Under the pieces are notes generated by a model. The model was not told the origin of the DNA, made no database searches, and saw only the letters and a list, made by a program, of their open reading frames with translations. Positions 44,508 through 53,510 of a stretch of DNA of 64,000 nt are shown one piece after another. Positions within the stretch are counted from its first letter, which is position 1, and every line of letters begins with the position of its first letter. This DNA comes from Akkermansiaceae bacterium (lineage in GTDB: Bacteria > Verrucomicrobiota > Verrucomicrobiia > Verrucomicrobiales > Akkermansiaceae), in the NCBI GenBank assembly GCA_947462535.1, contig CANHPN010000002.1:1-64000 (forward strand), written 5' to 3'. A program made the translations under genes and the position numbers.

Positions 44508-45974
44508 TCAATGTTCGTAACCCACCTCGCCGTGCTCGGCGAGATCGAGGCCGGCTTCTTCGATTTCCGGCGCAGGGCGGAGACCGATGACCGCCTTGAC
44601 GATGTAGGCGATGATGGCGGTGGCAACCACGCTCCAGACGATCGTCAGGCCCACGGCTTTGAATTGCTCCAGGAGCAGACCCTCCTTGAGTGGGCCGACC
44701 ACCGAGTTGGCCTTCTCGTCGGCGAAGACACCGGTGAGGATCGCGCCCAAGGTGCCACCCACGCCATGGATGCCGAAGGTGTCGAGCGCATCGTCATATC
44801 CAAGCAGTTTCTTGAGGTAGGCGACTGCGAGGAATGGAATGAACCCGGCGAGCACACCCATGATCATCGCGGAACCGGTGGTGACAAATCCGCAGGCGGG
44901 GGTGATGACCACCAGGCCGGCGACGATGCCCGAGCAGAAACCAAGAACACTTGGCTTGCCTTTGAAGATCCATTCGATGAGCGCCCATGCAAGGCCAGCG
45001 GTGGCGGCGCAAAGCGTGGTGGTGGTGAAGGCGTTGGCGGCGATGCCGTCCGCACCGAGCGCGGAACCGGCGTTGAAGCCATACCAGCCGACCCAGAGCA
45101 TGCCGGTGCCGACCATACAAAGAACCATGCTGTGAGGAGCCATCGACTCTTTGCCGAGACCCTTGCGCTTGCCGAGGATCATGCAGAGCACGAGAGCACT
45201 CCAGCCGGAGGTCATGTGAACGACGGTGCCACCGGCGAAATCGAGTGCCTTGATGGCCGCTGCAGGATTAAGAGGACCGCACATCAAGCCAGTCGCGGAC
45301 CAGACCATGTGGGCGAAGGGGAAATACACGGCGAACATCCAGATCACGACGAAAGCCATGACGGCGGCGAATTTCATCCGCTCGGCAATGGCGCCAATGA
45401 TGAGCGCGGGAGTAATGATCGCGAAGGTGAGCTGGAACATGGCCCAGATGCTGTCCGAGATCCACCAGTAACCCGCTCCGGTGTTACCCGGTTCGACACC
45501 TTTGAAAAGTGCCATGCTGAAGTCACCGATGAGGGAATTCCCCGCGCCAAAGGAGAGCGAATACCCGCAAAGCCACCAGATCGGGGTGACCATGCAGGCA
45601 ATTCCGAGACATTGCGCGAGGACGGAGAGCACGTTCTTGCGGCGGACGAGACCGCCGTAAAAAAGCGCCAAGCCCGGCAAGGTCATGAACAGGACGAGCG
45701 CGGTGCTCACCATTTGCCAGGCGTTCGCGCCGGGACCCGGACCTTTCACCAGCGACTCGGCACCGCTCGCCTTCTCAGGACGAGCCACGTTATTCATGTA
45801 AGCCTCGACGTCAGCCAAGCGCTCCTCGAGCGTCGGCGTGGCAGCCACCGCTTCCGCAGCCACCGGGGGTGCTGCGGCATCCTGGGCATGCGCGGTATGA
45901 GATAGCGGGATGGCGATGAGCGCGATGGCGGCAGCCGTGAGGGCTCGGATCTTATTGAGGTGTCGACTGGTCAT
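44508..45974 (-). CDS. amtB: ammonium transporter
   Basis: 488 residues from the ATG at 45974, with a signal-like N-terminus (ALTAAAIALIAIPLSHTAHA) typical of Amt proteins. Eleven membrane helices are suggested. Family blocks: 'MTLPGLALFYGGLVRRKNVLS', 'DFAGGTVVHMTSGWSALV' (first pore His), 'GFVTTGSAMIMGVLAGF', 'LDTFGIHGVGGTLGAILTGVF' (second pore His). It conducts ammonium across the inner membrane. glnK, which usually accompanies amtB, is not next to it. A sigma-54 promoter lies upstream. Confidence 0.95.
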   Translation of the reverse strand: MTSRHLNKIRALTAAAIALIAIPLSHTAHAQDAAAPPVAAEAVAATPTLEERLADVEAYMNNVARPEKASGAESLVKGPGPGANAWQMVSTALVLFMTLPGLALFYGGLVRRKNVLSVLAQCLGIACMVTPIWWLCGYSLSFGAGNSLIGDFSMALFKGVEPGNTGAGYWWISDSIWAMFQLTFAIITPALIIGAIAERMKFAAVMAFVVIWMFAVYFPFAHMVWSATGLMCGPLNPAAAIKALDFAGGTVVHMTSGWSALVLCMILGKRKGLGKESMAPHSMVLCMVGTGMLWVGWYGFNAGSALGADGIAANAFTTTTLCAATAGLAWALIEWIFKGKPSVLGFCSGIVAGLVVITPACGFVTTGSAMIMGVLAGFIPFLAVAYLKKLLGYDDALDTFGIHGVGGTLGAILTGVFADEKANSVVGPLKEGLLLEQFKAVGLTIVWSVVATAIIAYIVKAVIGLRPAPEIEEAGLDLAEHGEVGYEH

Positions 45975-46362
45975 GGTAGTCAGGGTTGGTCGGATATTTG
46001 ATTGCTTGGTCCCGACGATTCCAAATCTTCGAGGCTTAAGACTCCCAAGCAACCACCGTGCCAAAATCCAAATCCGCCACAATTCAATAGCCTCGCGCTT
46101 CATTTATCGTGAAAAAACATGAAAAAATCCGGTTCTTGCTTGCCAGCGCCAAGCCCCACCCCTATGCCGACACCCTGTCGGGACGTTGATCCGTGTAAAA
46201 ATTATTCTGGACAATTACTTCGGAAAGTTAAACCTTTCGCCCAACGGAGAGTTTCCAGCATGACATCTGACATGCGAGACGCTAGATCCGACTTTGCTCC
46301 TGTCTGTTCCGTAACCCGGCACAGCAAGGACGCAAGCAGCAACCGAAAACCAACAAAACAAT
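45975..46362. other. divergent intergenic region between amtB and the porin gene
   Basis: 388 bases without a gene. It carries the amtB sigma-54 promoter (46047-46064), a hairpin ccgaca-ccc-tgtcgg at 46167-46181, and an AT-rich stretch (about 46190-46235) that could hold the porin promoter. No clear sigma-54 site faces the porin gene. NtrC-like enhancer sites could be here but none stands out by eye. Confidence 0.5.
46047..46064 (-). promoter_or_regulatory. sigma-54 (RpoN) promoter of amtB
   Basis: On the minus strand the sequence is ttggcacggtggttgctt. It matches the RpoN consensus TGGCACG-N4-TTGC(A/T) at every conserved base: the -24 TGGCAC with GG, and the -12 TTGC with correct 16-base pattern. 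The predicted start lies about 60 bases before the amtB ATG, giving an ordinary leader. This ties amtB to nitrogen-limitation control through an NtrC-type activator. Confidence 0.85.
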
Positions 46363-47127
46363 ATGCAAAACTACTGCAAAACCATTGGCGCCTTGGCCGC
46401 TGCCTCCGCCCTTGTGGCCGGCAACGCTAACGCGGGAACCACCACTGCCGCCGCACCTGCACCTGCATCGGCAGTCAACTACGAACTCCACACCGGATAC
46501 TCCAGCGAGTACCTGTTCCGTGGTCTCGACCTTGGCGACCAACTCATTGAGGTCGGTGCCGATGTCTCTACCGAATGGAACGGCCTCGGCCTGAGCGCCG
46601 GCGCTTGGTATGGCAGCTTCAACGAGTCCACCTTCGACACCGACGGTGACGAGCTCGATCTCTATGCTGAAGTCTCCAAGGATCTTGGTTTCCTCAAGGC
46701 ATCCGTTGGCTATATTGCTTACGTCTACAATCAAGCAGATCTGAACAAGTCTTTGGTGAATTTGAACGACACTCAGGAAGTTTACTTCTCGGTGGCTCGC
46801 GACTTCGGCTTCGCTGAAGCATCTCTCACCTACTTCTGGGATATCGAGAATGGCAACGACGGCTACTCCGAGCTCGCCCTGAGCCGTAGCTTCGAACTCA
46901 GCCCATGCCTTGCCCTCAATGTCGGCACCAACGTCGGCTACTTGGTCGAGGAAGGTGACTTCACCGCATGGACCACCAAAGTCGCTCTCGACTGGGGCTT
47001 CGCCGAACACGCCAAGCTCTCGCCGTTCGTTGCTGTGTCCCTCGCTCTCAGCGATGAAGAAAACACCGCATATGCCGGTTCCGGCAACGAATTCGTTGCA
47101 GGTTCGATGCTCAGCGTCAGCTTCTAA
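46363..47127 (+). CDS. outer-membrane porin-like protein (TorF/Gcw_chp type)
   Basis: 254 residues with a signal peptide (MQNYCKTIGALAAASALVAGNANA). The mature protein alternates short strands with acidic turns and begins NYELHTGYSSEYLFRGLDLG, a signature like that of the TorF/TIGR02001 family (SDYxFRG). The last residue is Phe (SVSF), as is usual for outer-membrane barrels. It likely forms an 8-12-stranded barrel and could admit small nitrogen compounds, given its place opposite amtB. A strong terminator follows. Confidence 0.75.
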   Translation: MQNYCKTIGALAAASALVAGNANAGTTTAAAPAPASAVNYELHTGYSSEYLFRGLDLGDQLIEVGADVSTEWNGLGLSAGAWYGSFNESTFDTDGDELDLYAEVSKDLGFLKASVGYIAYVYNQADLNKSLVNLNDTQEVYFSVARDFGFAEASLTYFWDIENGNDGYSELALSRSFELSPCLALNVGTNVGYLVEEGDFTAWTTKVALDWGFAEHAKLSPFVAVSLALSDEENTAYAGSGNEFVAGSMLSVSF

Positions 47128-47160
47128 GCTGAAGCGAGTCATTTGACTTGAATTACCTCA

Positions 47161-47190
47161 AGGGCGGTCGCGAAAGCGACCGCCCTTTTT
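47161..47190 (+). terminator. Rho-independent terminator of the porin gene
   Basis: agggcggtcgc-gaaa-gcgaccgccct followed by tttt: an 11-base-pair GC stem with a GNRA tetraloop and a T-run, 33 bases past the porin stop. Confidence 0.9.
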
Positions 47191-47274
47191 CGTATCCACG
47201 CCGCCCGGGAGAATACGGGCAAACAAATCACATTCCGGCTTGGAAATCCGCCGATCTCCGGAAAAGCTCCGCCC

Positions 47275-48828
47275 ATGTTCCTCGGCCTCGATTCTTCCAC
47301 CCAGTCCCTCACCGCAGTCCTCATCGATTCCGAATCGGGAAAAATCGCTTGCCAGCTTTCCGTCAACTTCGGAGCGGAGTTTCCAAAATACCATTCTCCA
47401 AGCGGATTCATTCCCGGCGGCAAGGACGGCGAGGTCCACTCAAACCCGCTGATGTGGCTTGAAGCGCTCGATCTGCTCCTCTCCCGGCTTTCCTCCGCCA
47501 CGGATCTTTCGAAAGTGAAATTGATCGCCGGCTCCGGACAACAACATGGCTCGGTCTATCTGGACGCCACTTTCGACGCCCGCCTCGCCAAGCTCGATCC
47601 CGCCCTCGACCTTGCCTCCCAGCTCTCCCCCGCCCTGACCCGCGCGACCTCGCCGATCTGGATGGATACCTCGACGGGAGCGGAGTGCGCGGAAATCACG
47701 GCGGCGCTCGGAGGCTCCGCGGAAGTCTGCGCCCGCAGCGGCTCGATCGCCATCGAGCGCTTCACCGGTCCTCAGATCCGGCGCTTTTACAAATCTGATC
47801 CAGCAGCCTACGAGCGCACCAGCCAGATCCACCTGGTGAGTTCGTTCATCGCTTCGGTGATCGCCGGGAAATCCGTGCCCATCGATTTCGGCGACGGGGC
47901 CGGGATGAATCTTCTCAACCTTTCCAAGCTCGGCTGGGACACCGATCTGCTGGCTGCCACCGCGCCCGATCTCGGGAAGAAACTCCTGCCACCGGCCGCA
48001 GCGACGACGGTCCAAGACCGGATCTCGCCGTATTTCACCCAAAAATACGGCTTTGCCGAAAACTGCCGCTCGGCGCTTTTCACCGGCGACAATCCGGCCT
48101 CGTTGGTCGGCATGGGCGCGACCACGCCCGGCAACGTGGTGATTTCCCTCGGCACCAGCGACACCTTCTTCGCCGCCATGCCGGGGCCGAAAACCGACCC
48201 GAACGGCTTCGGCCACGTCTTCGGAAATCCCGCCGGCGGTTTCATGTCGCTGATCTGTTTCCGCAACGGCTCACTCGCGCGCGAAGCGCTGCGCGACAAG
48301 CTCGGCTTGGATTGGTCGGCGTTCGATCGCGAAGCGCTCGCCGGGACACTTTCATCGGCGGGAGAAAACCTGATGCTGCCGTTCTTCGGTCCGGAAATCA
48401 CTCCGCGGCACGATTTCACGGAGCCGGTTTTCCAAGGGTCTTCCGCCTTCGAATCCGGCTCCGATCCAGCGCTGCAAGTCCGCGCGCTGCTTGAAGGGCA
48501 ATTCCTCAACATGCGTCTTCATTCGGAATGGATGGGCGTCAAAACCGAGCGCATCCGCCTCACCGGCGGCGCCGCCAAAAACGACGGGATCGCCCAAGTC
48601 GTCGCCGATATCTTCCAAGCTCCCGTTGAGCGACTCGATGTCTTGAACTCCGCGGCCCTGGGTGCCGCGCTCATCGCCGCGGTGGCCGACGGTCATGATT
48701 TACCGGCGCTTCAGGAAATTTTCTGCAAGGCCGCCCCCGGCTCGTCGCTCCAGCCGAGTCCATCGCTTGCCGCCACTTACGACGAGGCGCTCGGACGCTT
48801 CCAGACGCTTCTCAACGCCAATCTCTGA
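47275..48828 (+). CDS. xylB: xylulokinase-like FGGY carbohydrate kinase
   Basis: 517 residues. FGGY fold: FLGLDSSTQSLTAVLIDS (ATP phosphate loop), 'AGSGQQHGSVYLD' (substrate loop), 'SPIWMDTST', 'VVISLGTSDTFFAAM', and 'RLTGGAAKNDGIAQVVADIF' (second ATP site). The SGQQHG/W-M-D patterns fit xylulokinase rather than glycerol kinase. It phosphorylates D-xylulose for entry to the pentose phosphate pathway. No xylose isomerase is adjacent. Confidence 0.83.
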   Translation: MFLGLDSSTQSLTAVLIDSESGKIACQLSVNFGAEFPKYHSPSGFIPGGKDGEVHSNPLMWLEALDLLLSRLSSATDLSKVKLIAGSGQQHGSVYLDATFDARLAKLDPALDLASQLSPALTRATSPIWMDTSTGAECAEITAALGGSAEVCARSGSIAIERFTGPQIRRFYKSDPAAYERTSQIHLVSSFIASVIAGKSVPIDFGDGAGMNLLNLSKLGWDTDLLAATAPDLGKKLLPPAAATTVQDRISPYFTQKYGFAENCRSALFTGDNPASLVGMGATTPGNVVISLGTSDTFFAAMPGPKTDPNGFGHVFGNPAGGFMSLICFRNGSLAREALRDKLGLDWSAFDREALAGTLSSAGENLMLPFFGPEITPRHDFTEPVFQGSSAFESGSDPALQVRALLEGQFLNMRLHSEWMGVKTERIRLTGGAAKNDGIAQVVADIFQAPVERLDVLNSAALGAALIAAVADGHDLPALQEIFCKAAPGSSLQPSPSLAATYDEALGRFQTLLNANL

Positions 48829-48885
48829 GAGGATTCTCCCCGAAAGTTTGACCAATCCTGACTTCTCTCCTAATTTGCCGCCGCG

Positions 48886-49992
48886 ATGACGATTGACCAA
48901 TACGCGAACCGATTTGTGTGCGACCTCGTGGCCTACGAGCCGGGCAAACCGATTGATGAAACCGCCCGCGAACTCGGGCTCGATCCCTCGCAAATCGTCA
49001 AGGTCGCCTCGAATGAAAACCCGCTAGGCCCGTCGCCGCTGGCGAAAATCGCCATGCGCGAAGCGCTTGAGGAGGCCCACATCTATCCGGATGGCGGCGG
49101 CTATCGCCTGCGCAGCGCCATCGCGGACTCGTTCGGGATGGAGCTCTCCAACGTCGTGCTCGGCAACGGCTCCAATGAAATCATCGAGCTGCTTTGCCAC
49201 ACGTTTTTGAACCGCGACGCGGAACTCATCGCCGCGAAACACGCCTTCGTGGTTTACAAGCTGATGGCCACGCTGTTCGGCGCGAAATACGTCGAAGTGC
49301 CCGACCCCGGCTTCGTTCACGACCTCGATGCGATGGCCGACGCGATCACCGACAAAACGCGCCTGGTTTTCATCGCCAATCCGAACAACCCGACCGGTAC
49401 GATGGTCAGCCAGCAGGCGATCGACCGCTTCATGGCCAGAGTCCCGGCCCATGTGATCGTTGTTTTCGACGAAGCGTATTTCGAATTTCCCGACTCGCCA
49501 CCGGACGCGCTCAAATATGTCCGCGAAGGCCGGAACGTCTGCGTGCTGCGGACGTTTTCAAAGATCCACGGCCTCGCCGCCTTGCGTGTCGGCTACGGCC
49601 TGGCTTCGAAAAGCGTCGCCACGCTCCTGCAAAAGGCGAGGCAGCCGTTCAATGTGAACGCCATCGCCCAAGCCGGTGCCCTTGCCGCGCTTGCGGATAC
49701 GGAACACATCGAAAAGACCCGGTCGGTGAACCGCGCAGGCATGGCTTTTTATGAAGAGGCCTTGGCCGCTAGAAATCTCGAATACGTACCCAGCTTCGCC
49801 AATTTCCTGCTCATCAAGACCGGCGACGGCGACCGGGTTTTCCGCGACATGCTCAAGCAAGGCGTCATCGTCCGTGCGATGAGCAGCTACAAACTGCCGG
49901 ACTGGGTCCGGATTTCCATCGGCACCGAGCCGCAGAACCGCCGTTGTCTGGAGGTTCTGGACTCCGTGCTGGCGGCCACGGCGGCGGCATGA
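48886..49992 (+). CDS. hisC: histidinol-phosphate/aromatic aminotransferase
   Basis: 368 residues, fold-type I PLP enzyme. 'VASNENPLGPSPLAKIAM', 'YPDGGGYRLRSAIA', 'NPNNPTGTMVS', 'VVFDEAYFEF', and the PLP-lysine in TFSKIHGLAALRVGYGLA. HisC makes histidinol phosphate; close homologues also transaminate prephenate or phenylpyruvate. No other his genes are near, but tyrA and aroA lie 4-5 kb away, so an aromatic role is plausible. Precedes the frameshifted zinc-ribbon gene. Confidence 0.9.
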   Translation: MTIDQYANRFVCDLVAYEPGKPIDETARELGLDPSQIVKVASNENPLGPSPLAKIAMREALEEAHIYPDGGGYRLRSAIADSFGMELSNVVLGNGSNEIIELLCHTFLNRDAELIAAKHAFVVYKLMATLFGAKYVEVPDPGFVHDLDAMADAITDKTRLVFIANPNNPTGTMVSQQAIDRFMARVPAHVIVVFDEAYFEFPDSPPDALKYVREGRNVCVLRTFSKIHGLAALRVGYGLASKSVATLLQKARQPFNVNAIAQAGALAALADTEHIEKTRSVNRAGMAFYEEALAARNLEYVPSFANFLLIKTGDGDRVFRDMLKQGVIVRAMSSYKLPDWVRISIGTEPQNRRCLEVLDSVLAATAAA

Positions 49993-50043
49993 TGTTTCCC
50001 GCCCGCCCTTGAAAGGGCGGCCTTGATTCCCTAACTTTTCATC

Positions 50044-51233
50044 ATGGCAGCCTTTGTGAGTCCAAAGCCCCAACGGAAATTCCATTGTCGGCATTGCGCC
50101 GGGAAAATCATGATTCCCGCAGATCTTCCGCCGAAGACCGGACCCTGTCCGCATTGCAGCGGCGTGGTCACGTCGCCCCAACTTGACGCCCTCGTCGCGC
50201 CCGTCGCTGCATTTCAGCCCCCTCCGCCGCCAGCTCCGCCTGCGGAAATTCCTCCGGCTCCCGTTTCCCTGAAAACACCGGTCAAGAAGCAGCCCCCGCA
50301 GCCCGTTTCGACTTCCAAGAACTATCCGCCCAAAACCAGCAAGCCGCGGCGCCGCAGCCTCATTCCAGCCATGCTGATCCCGCTCGCGTTGTTCCTGCTA
50401 GCTCTCGGCGGGGTTTATTATACCTCGTTGGAGATGAGCCAGAACATCGACCCGCCAACCGTCAAAGCCACCTCGGGCGACCCGAAGGTCAACGAGGCAA
50501 ACTACATGGCCGCCACCTGCGGCAAGGACAAGATCCCTTTCGTGCTCAACGGCGGCGGCGTCATCAATGATTCGGACACGCCAGCGGATGCCTTTCGATC
50601 TATGAACTCTCCGAGGAAGATCGCAAGCGAGGCCTGTTCATGATGATTTACGACCAGCCGCCACAATTCGAAATGAAGGAATTCTTCCGGTCACTCGCCA
50701 GTCTCGAAGTGCAGTATGGCGTGAATGAGGCCGACCTGCTTCTCAGCACTTTGGCCCGCGTCGGAAACTTCGCCATGGACCCCCTGCGGGTGCGCACCTT
50801 CTTCAAGCGCACTTCAGACGGCCTCAAGCTCGACTGGGAAATCTTCGCCCAAACCAAATACCGCACCCTCCAGAATTTCGTCGAACTGCCGGAAGTCGGC
50901 CAGGTTGGAGTGTTCCGCGTCTTCATCGTCGAGGACGTCCCCGACAAGGGCCGGGCCGTCGCAGGCACCCGCACCTACCGCGTGTCCGATCCTGCTAACA
51001 CCAGCGACACCGCGCGGGTCAACGTCAAGGTGGACTCCGAAACGGGACGCGCCCTTTCCATCATCAACTGGCGCGGCACCAAGGAGAACCGCCCGATCAC
51101 CCGCACCGCGACGGTCAAGCTCAAATGGGGCGGCGAGCAGACCGCACCGGAGCTGGAAATCAGCCGCTTCCTCTGCTGGGAATTCCTCGGTCTCGGTGGC
51201 CGGGAAACGCCCTCCCCGGCACCAAAGAAGTAA
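50044..51233 (+). pseudogene. zinc-ribbon membrane protein gene split by a frameshift
   Basis: The first frame (50044-50643, 199 residues) gives a zinc ribbon (CRHCAGKI...CPHCSG), a Pro-rich linker, a membrane helix near 120-140 and an abrupt, uncharacteristic end. The second (from 50640) gives a soluble domain. Reading the second frame upstream of its ATG yields LSIYELSEEDRKRGLFMM, which looks coding, while the first frame there does not. Restoring one T in the ttt run at 50593-50595 joins ...DSDTPADAF to SIYELSEEDRK... in one frame. So a one-base loss probably broke one ~390-residue gene. The ATGA overlap at 50640 could still allow coupled translation. Function unknown. Confidence 0.65.
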
Positions 51234-51241
51234 CTAACCGG

Positions 51242-52600
51242 ATGGAAAGAATTTCAGAACCCCACCGCGCGACGATCGCCGCGATCGCCACGCCGCCCGG
51301 CATGGGCGCGGTCTCGTTGCTGAGGATTTCCGGACCGGACGCGATCCGGATTGCCGACCAAGCCACCGACGGAAAGGCTTCCCCCCAGGCGCCCCGCACC
51401 ACCCGCTATTGCCGGATCAAGGACGCCGACGGGCAAATCCTCGACGACGGATTGATAACGGTTTTCCACGGACCCAACAGCTACACCGGTGAGGATTGCG
51501 TCGAGTTCACCGGCCACGGCGGGATTCTCGTCACCAGCGAGGTGCTGGCCAGGTTTCTCGCCTGCGGAGCGGTCGCCGCGGGGCCGGGCGAGTTCACCCA
51601 GCGCGCGTTCCTGAATGGCAAACTCGATCTAACTCAGGCGGAGGGCGTGATGGATCTGATCTCCGCGCAGACGCGGCTCTCGCTGCGAGCCGCCCGCAGC
51701 CAGCTGGAGGGCACGCTCGGCCGGCGCACCACCGAGGCCCGCGACCAGTTGCTGGAAACCCTCGCCCATCTGGAAGCCTGGATCGATTTCCCCGAGGAGG
51801 ACATCGACCCGCAAACCGGCGTCCTGCTGCGCGGCCGGGTTGGCTCGGTCCTCGCCGTGGTCGATTCCCTGCTCGCTACCGCCGACCAGGGACGGGTGCT
51901 GCGTGAAGGCGTTAGGACCGTGATTTTCGGCGAGCCTAACGTGGGGAAATCCAGCCTGCTCAACCGCCTGCTAGGCTTCGAGCGGGCGATCGTCAGCGAC
52001 ATCGCCGGCACCACCCGCGACACGATCGAGGAGGTGGTCAATTTGCACGGCATCCCGCTCCGGTTGGTCGATACGGCCGGCGTCCGCGAAGCGTCCGACC
52101 GGATCGAAGCGGAGGGCATCCAGCGCACCGTCCGGCAGATCGAAGCCGCCGACCTGCTGTTGGAAATCGCCGACGCCAGCCAACCCCGACCCGCTGACGC
52201 CATCCTTTCCGCGACCGCCGCCAAGCGCCTGCAAGTGCTCAACAAAACAGATCTCGGCGAGCATCCATCCTGGACGGGAATCGAGGCCGTGCGGCTTTCC
52301 TGCACTACGGGTGCGGGCTTCGATCGGCTTTCCGACGCCATCCGCGATTCGCTTCATTTCAGCCAGGCCGACTGGGGCGAGCACGCCGTCGCCATCAATG
52401 CCCGCCATCAGGCGAGCCTCCAGCTCGCCCGCGCCTCGCTGCTCGCCGCGCTGGAGCTACTCAACGACCCCTCAACCGATCCGGAGCTCGCCGCCATTGA
52501 TCTCCGCGAAGCCTTGGACGCGCTCGGGGAAATCCCCGGAAAAGTCGATACCGAGGACCTGCTGGGCGTGATTTTCAGCAGCTTTTGCATCGGGAAATAA
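51242..52600 (+). CDS. mnmE: tRNA modification GTPase
   Basis: 452 residues from the ATG at 51242. N-terminal formyl-THF domain (TIAAIATPPGMGAVSLLRISG, TGEDCVEFTGHGG), helical domain, and the inserted G domain: GEPNVGKSSLLN (G1), GTTRDTIEE (G2), DTAGVRE (G3), NKTDLG (G4). It ends in FCIGK, the conserved C-x-G-K tail. With MnmG it adds the cmnm5 group at wobble uridine. Convergent with infA, five bases between stops. Confidence 0.95.
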   Translation: MERISEPHRATIAAIATPPGMGAVSLLRISGPDAIRIADQATDGKASPQAPRTTRYCRIKDADGQILDDGLITVFHGPNSYTGEDCVEFTGHGGILVTSEVLARFLACGAVAAGPGEFTQRAFLNGKLDLTQAEGVMDLISAQTRLSLRAARSQLEGTLGRRTTEARDQLLETLAHLEAWIDFPEEDIDPQTGVLLRGRVGSVLAVVDSLLATADQGRVLREGVRTVIFGEPNVGKSSLLNRLLGFERAIVSDIAGTTRDTIEEVVNLHGIPLRLVDTAGVREASDRIEAEGIQRTVRQIEAADLLLEIADASQPRPADAILSATAAKRLQVLNKTDLGEHPSWTGIEAVRLSCTTGAGFDRLSDAIRDSLHFSQADWGEHAVAINARHQASLQLARASLLAALELLNDPSTDPELAAIDLREALDALGEIPGKVDTEDLLGVIFSSFCIGK

Positions 52601-52605
52601 ACCAC

Positions 52606-52833
52606 TCATTCCGCACCACCGAGGATGCGTGCCTGGTCGAAATCATAAGCCGTCAACTCGAGCACGACGCGGTCATCCGATAAGAATTCGGCTTTCGCCT
52701 CGGTCAGCGGCTTCGAGAGATGGGCGAGAATTTTTTTCCCGTTCGGCAGAGCCACCCGGTAGAGAACGGGATTGAGGTGCTCCAAAATTTTCCCGACGGC
52801 GTGGATCGTGGCATCTGGCATGGCGTGCGGCAT
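52606..52833 (-). CDS. infA: translation initiation factor IF-1
   Basis: 75 residues from the ATG at 52833, or 71 from the ATG at 52821. S1-like OB fold: AVGKILEHLNPVLYRVALPNGKKILAHLSK matches IF-1 (G-V-L-E-x-L-P...R-V-x-L-x-N-G-x-x-x-x-A-H), and the end VVLELTAYDFDQARILG matches V-x-V-E-L-x-x-Y-D-x-x-x-x-R-I. IF-1 occupies the ribosomal A site during initiation. It lies outside the usual ribosomal operon, so it may be an extra copy. Confidence 0.88.
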   Translation of the reverse strand: MPHAMPDATIHAVGKILEHLNPVLYRVALPNGKKILAHLSKPLTEAKAEFLSDDRVVLELTAYDFDQARILGGAE

Positions 52834-52989
52834 TCTCAGCCAGAAAGCTGCTTGCCGACAAGCCCCGCCCGTGCCAAATTTCACGGTCGATTCGGAATTG
52901 AGAACAACGACCTTGCTTGACGGAAAGCTCAGGAACACCATCATCTCCCCCGACACTTCAATCCCAAATATTCTTTCCTCCGCACCACC

Positions 52990-53433
52990 ATGAACCTTCG
53001 TTCCCTCAACGGATTTACCGCACTTGGATGCGTTTTACTTGCCTCCTGCACCCCTTACAACGAGCACCCGAACAAGAAGGCGACTGGAAAACCGCCGCAA
53101 AAAACCGGCACCGCCGCAGAGCAGCAAAAGATCCAGGAACAACGGGACCTTCTGAAACAAAAGGAAGAGCTCGCGAAGAAAGAAGAACTCGCGAATCCAA
53201 CCCCCGAAACTCCCTCCACCACTCAGACGACTCCGCCTACGCAAACTCCCACCCCGCCGGTTGAGGAAAAGCGCACGGACTACAAGTTCGCGAACAAGGT
53301 GCCCGGTAAGGACGGCTTCGTTTTCAGCCCTTATAACAACAAGGTCGTCGATGTCCGCGACATTCCCAGCGGCACCTTGGTCCAGGACCCGACCTACACC
53401 GGCGCGGGCAAAGGCTACTTCCGCGTACCTTGA
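52990..53433 (+). CDS. putative lipoprotein
   Basis: 147 residues. A lipobox LLASC follows a hydrophobic stretch, predicting a lipid-anchored Cys at residue 19. The middle is a charged helix rich in Lys/Glu/Gln and a Thr/Pro linker. The C-terminal ~55 residues (KVPGKDGFVFSPYNNKVVDVRDIPSGTLVQDP) resemble a small conserved domain seen in verrucomicrobial lipoproteins. Function unknown. Confidence 0.65.
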   Translation: MNLRSLNGFTALGCVLLASCTPYNEHPNKKATGKPPQKTGTAAEQQKIQEQRDLLKQKEELAKKEELANPTPETPSTTQTTPPTQTPTPPVEEKRTDYKFANKVPGKDGFVFSPYNNKVVDVRDIPSGTLVQDPTYTGAGKGYFRVP

Positions 53434-53470
53434 GATTTCCTGATTCCCGGTAAACCTATCTAGGAAAACC

Positions 53471-53505
53471 GACCGGGTCCGGCGCACTGGACCCGGTCTT
53501 TTTGT
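53471..53505 (+). terminator. Rho-independent terminator before tyrA
   Basis: gaccgggtcc-ggcgcact-ggacccggtc with a ten-base-pair stem, followed by tttttgttttt. It ends the lipoprotein transcript; the tyrA ATG is 13 bases after the stem, so tyrA needs its own promoter or readthrough. Confidence 0.85.
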
Positions 53506-53510
53506 TTTTG

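Noticed and set aside
44481-45905. 474-residue plus-strand ORF opposite amtB
   Set aside because: It is a shadow of the transporter: charged Gly/His-rich sequence with no domain, while amtB has all family motifs.
46300-46362. Possible c-di-GMP (GEMM) riboswitch before the porin gene
   Set aside because: Only a few words (ggcacagcaaggacgcaagc) resemble the motif; the paired stems and length are missing.
53434-53510. Attenuator for tyrA
   Set aside because: The hairpin with T-run lies after the lipoprotein gene and there is no aromatic-rich leader peptide or competing anti-terminator stem.
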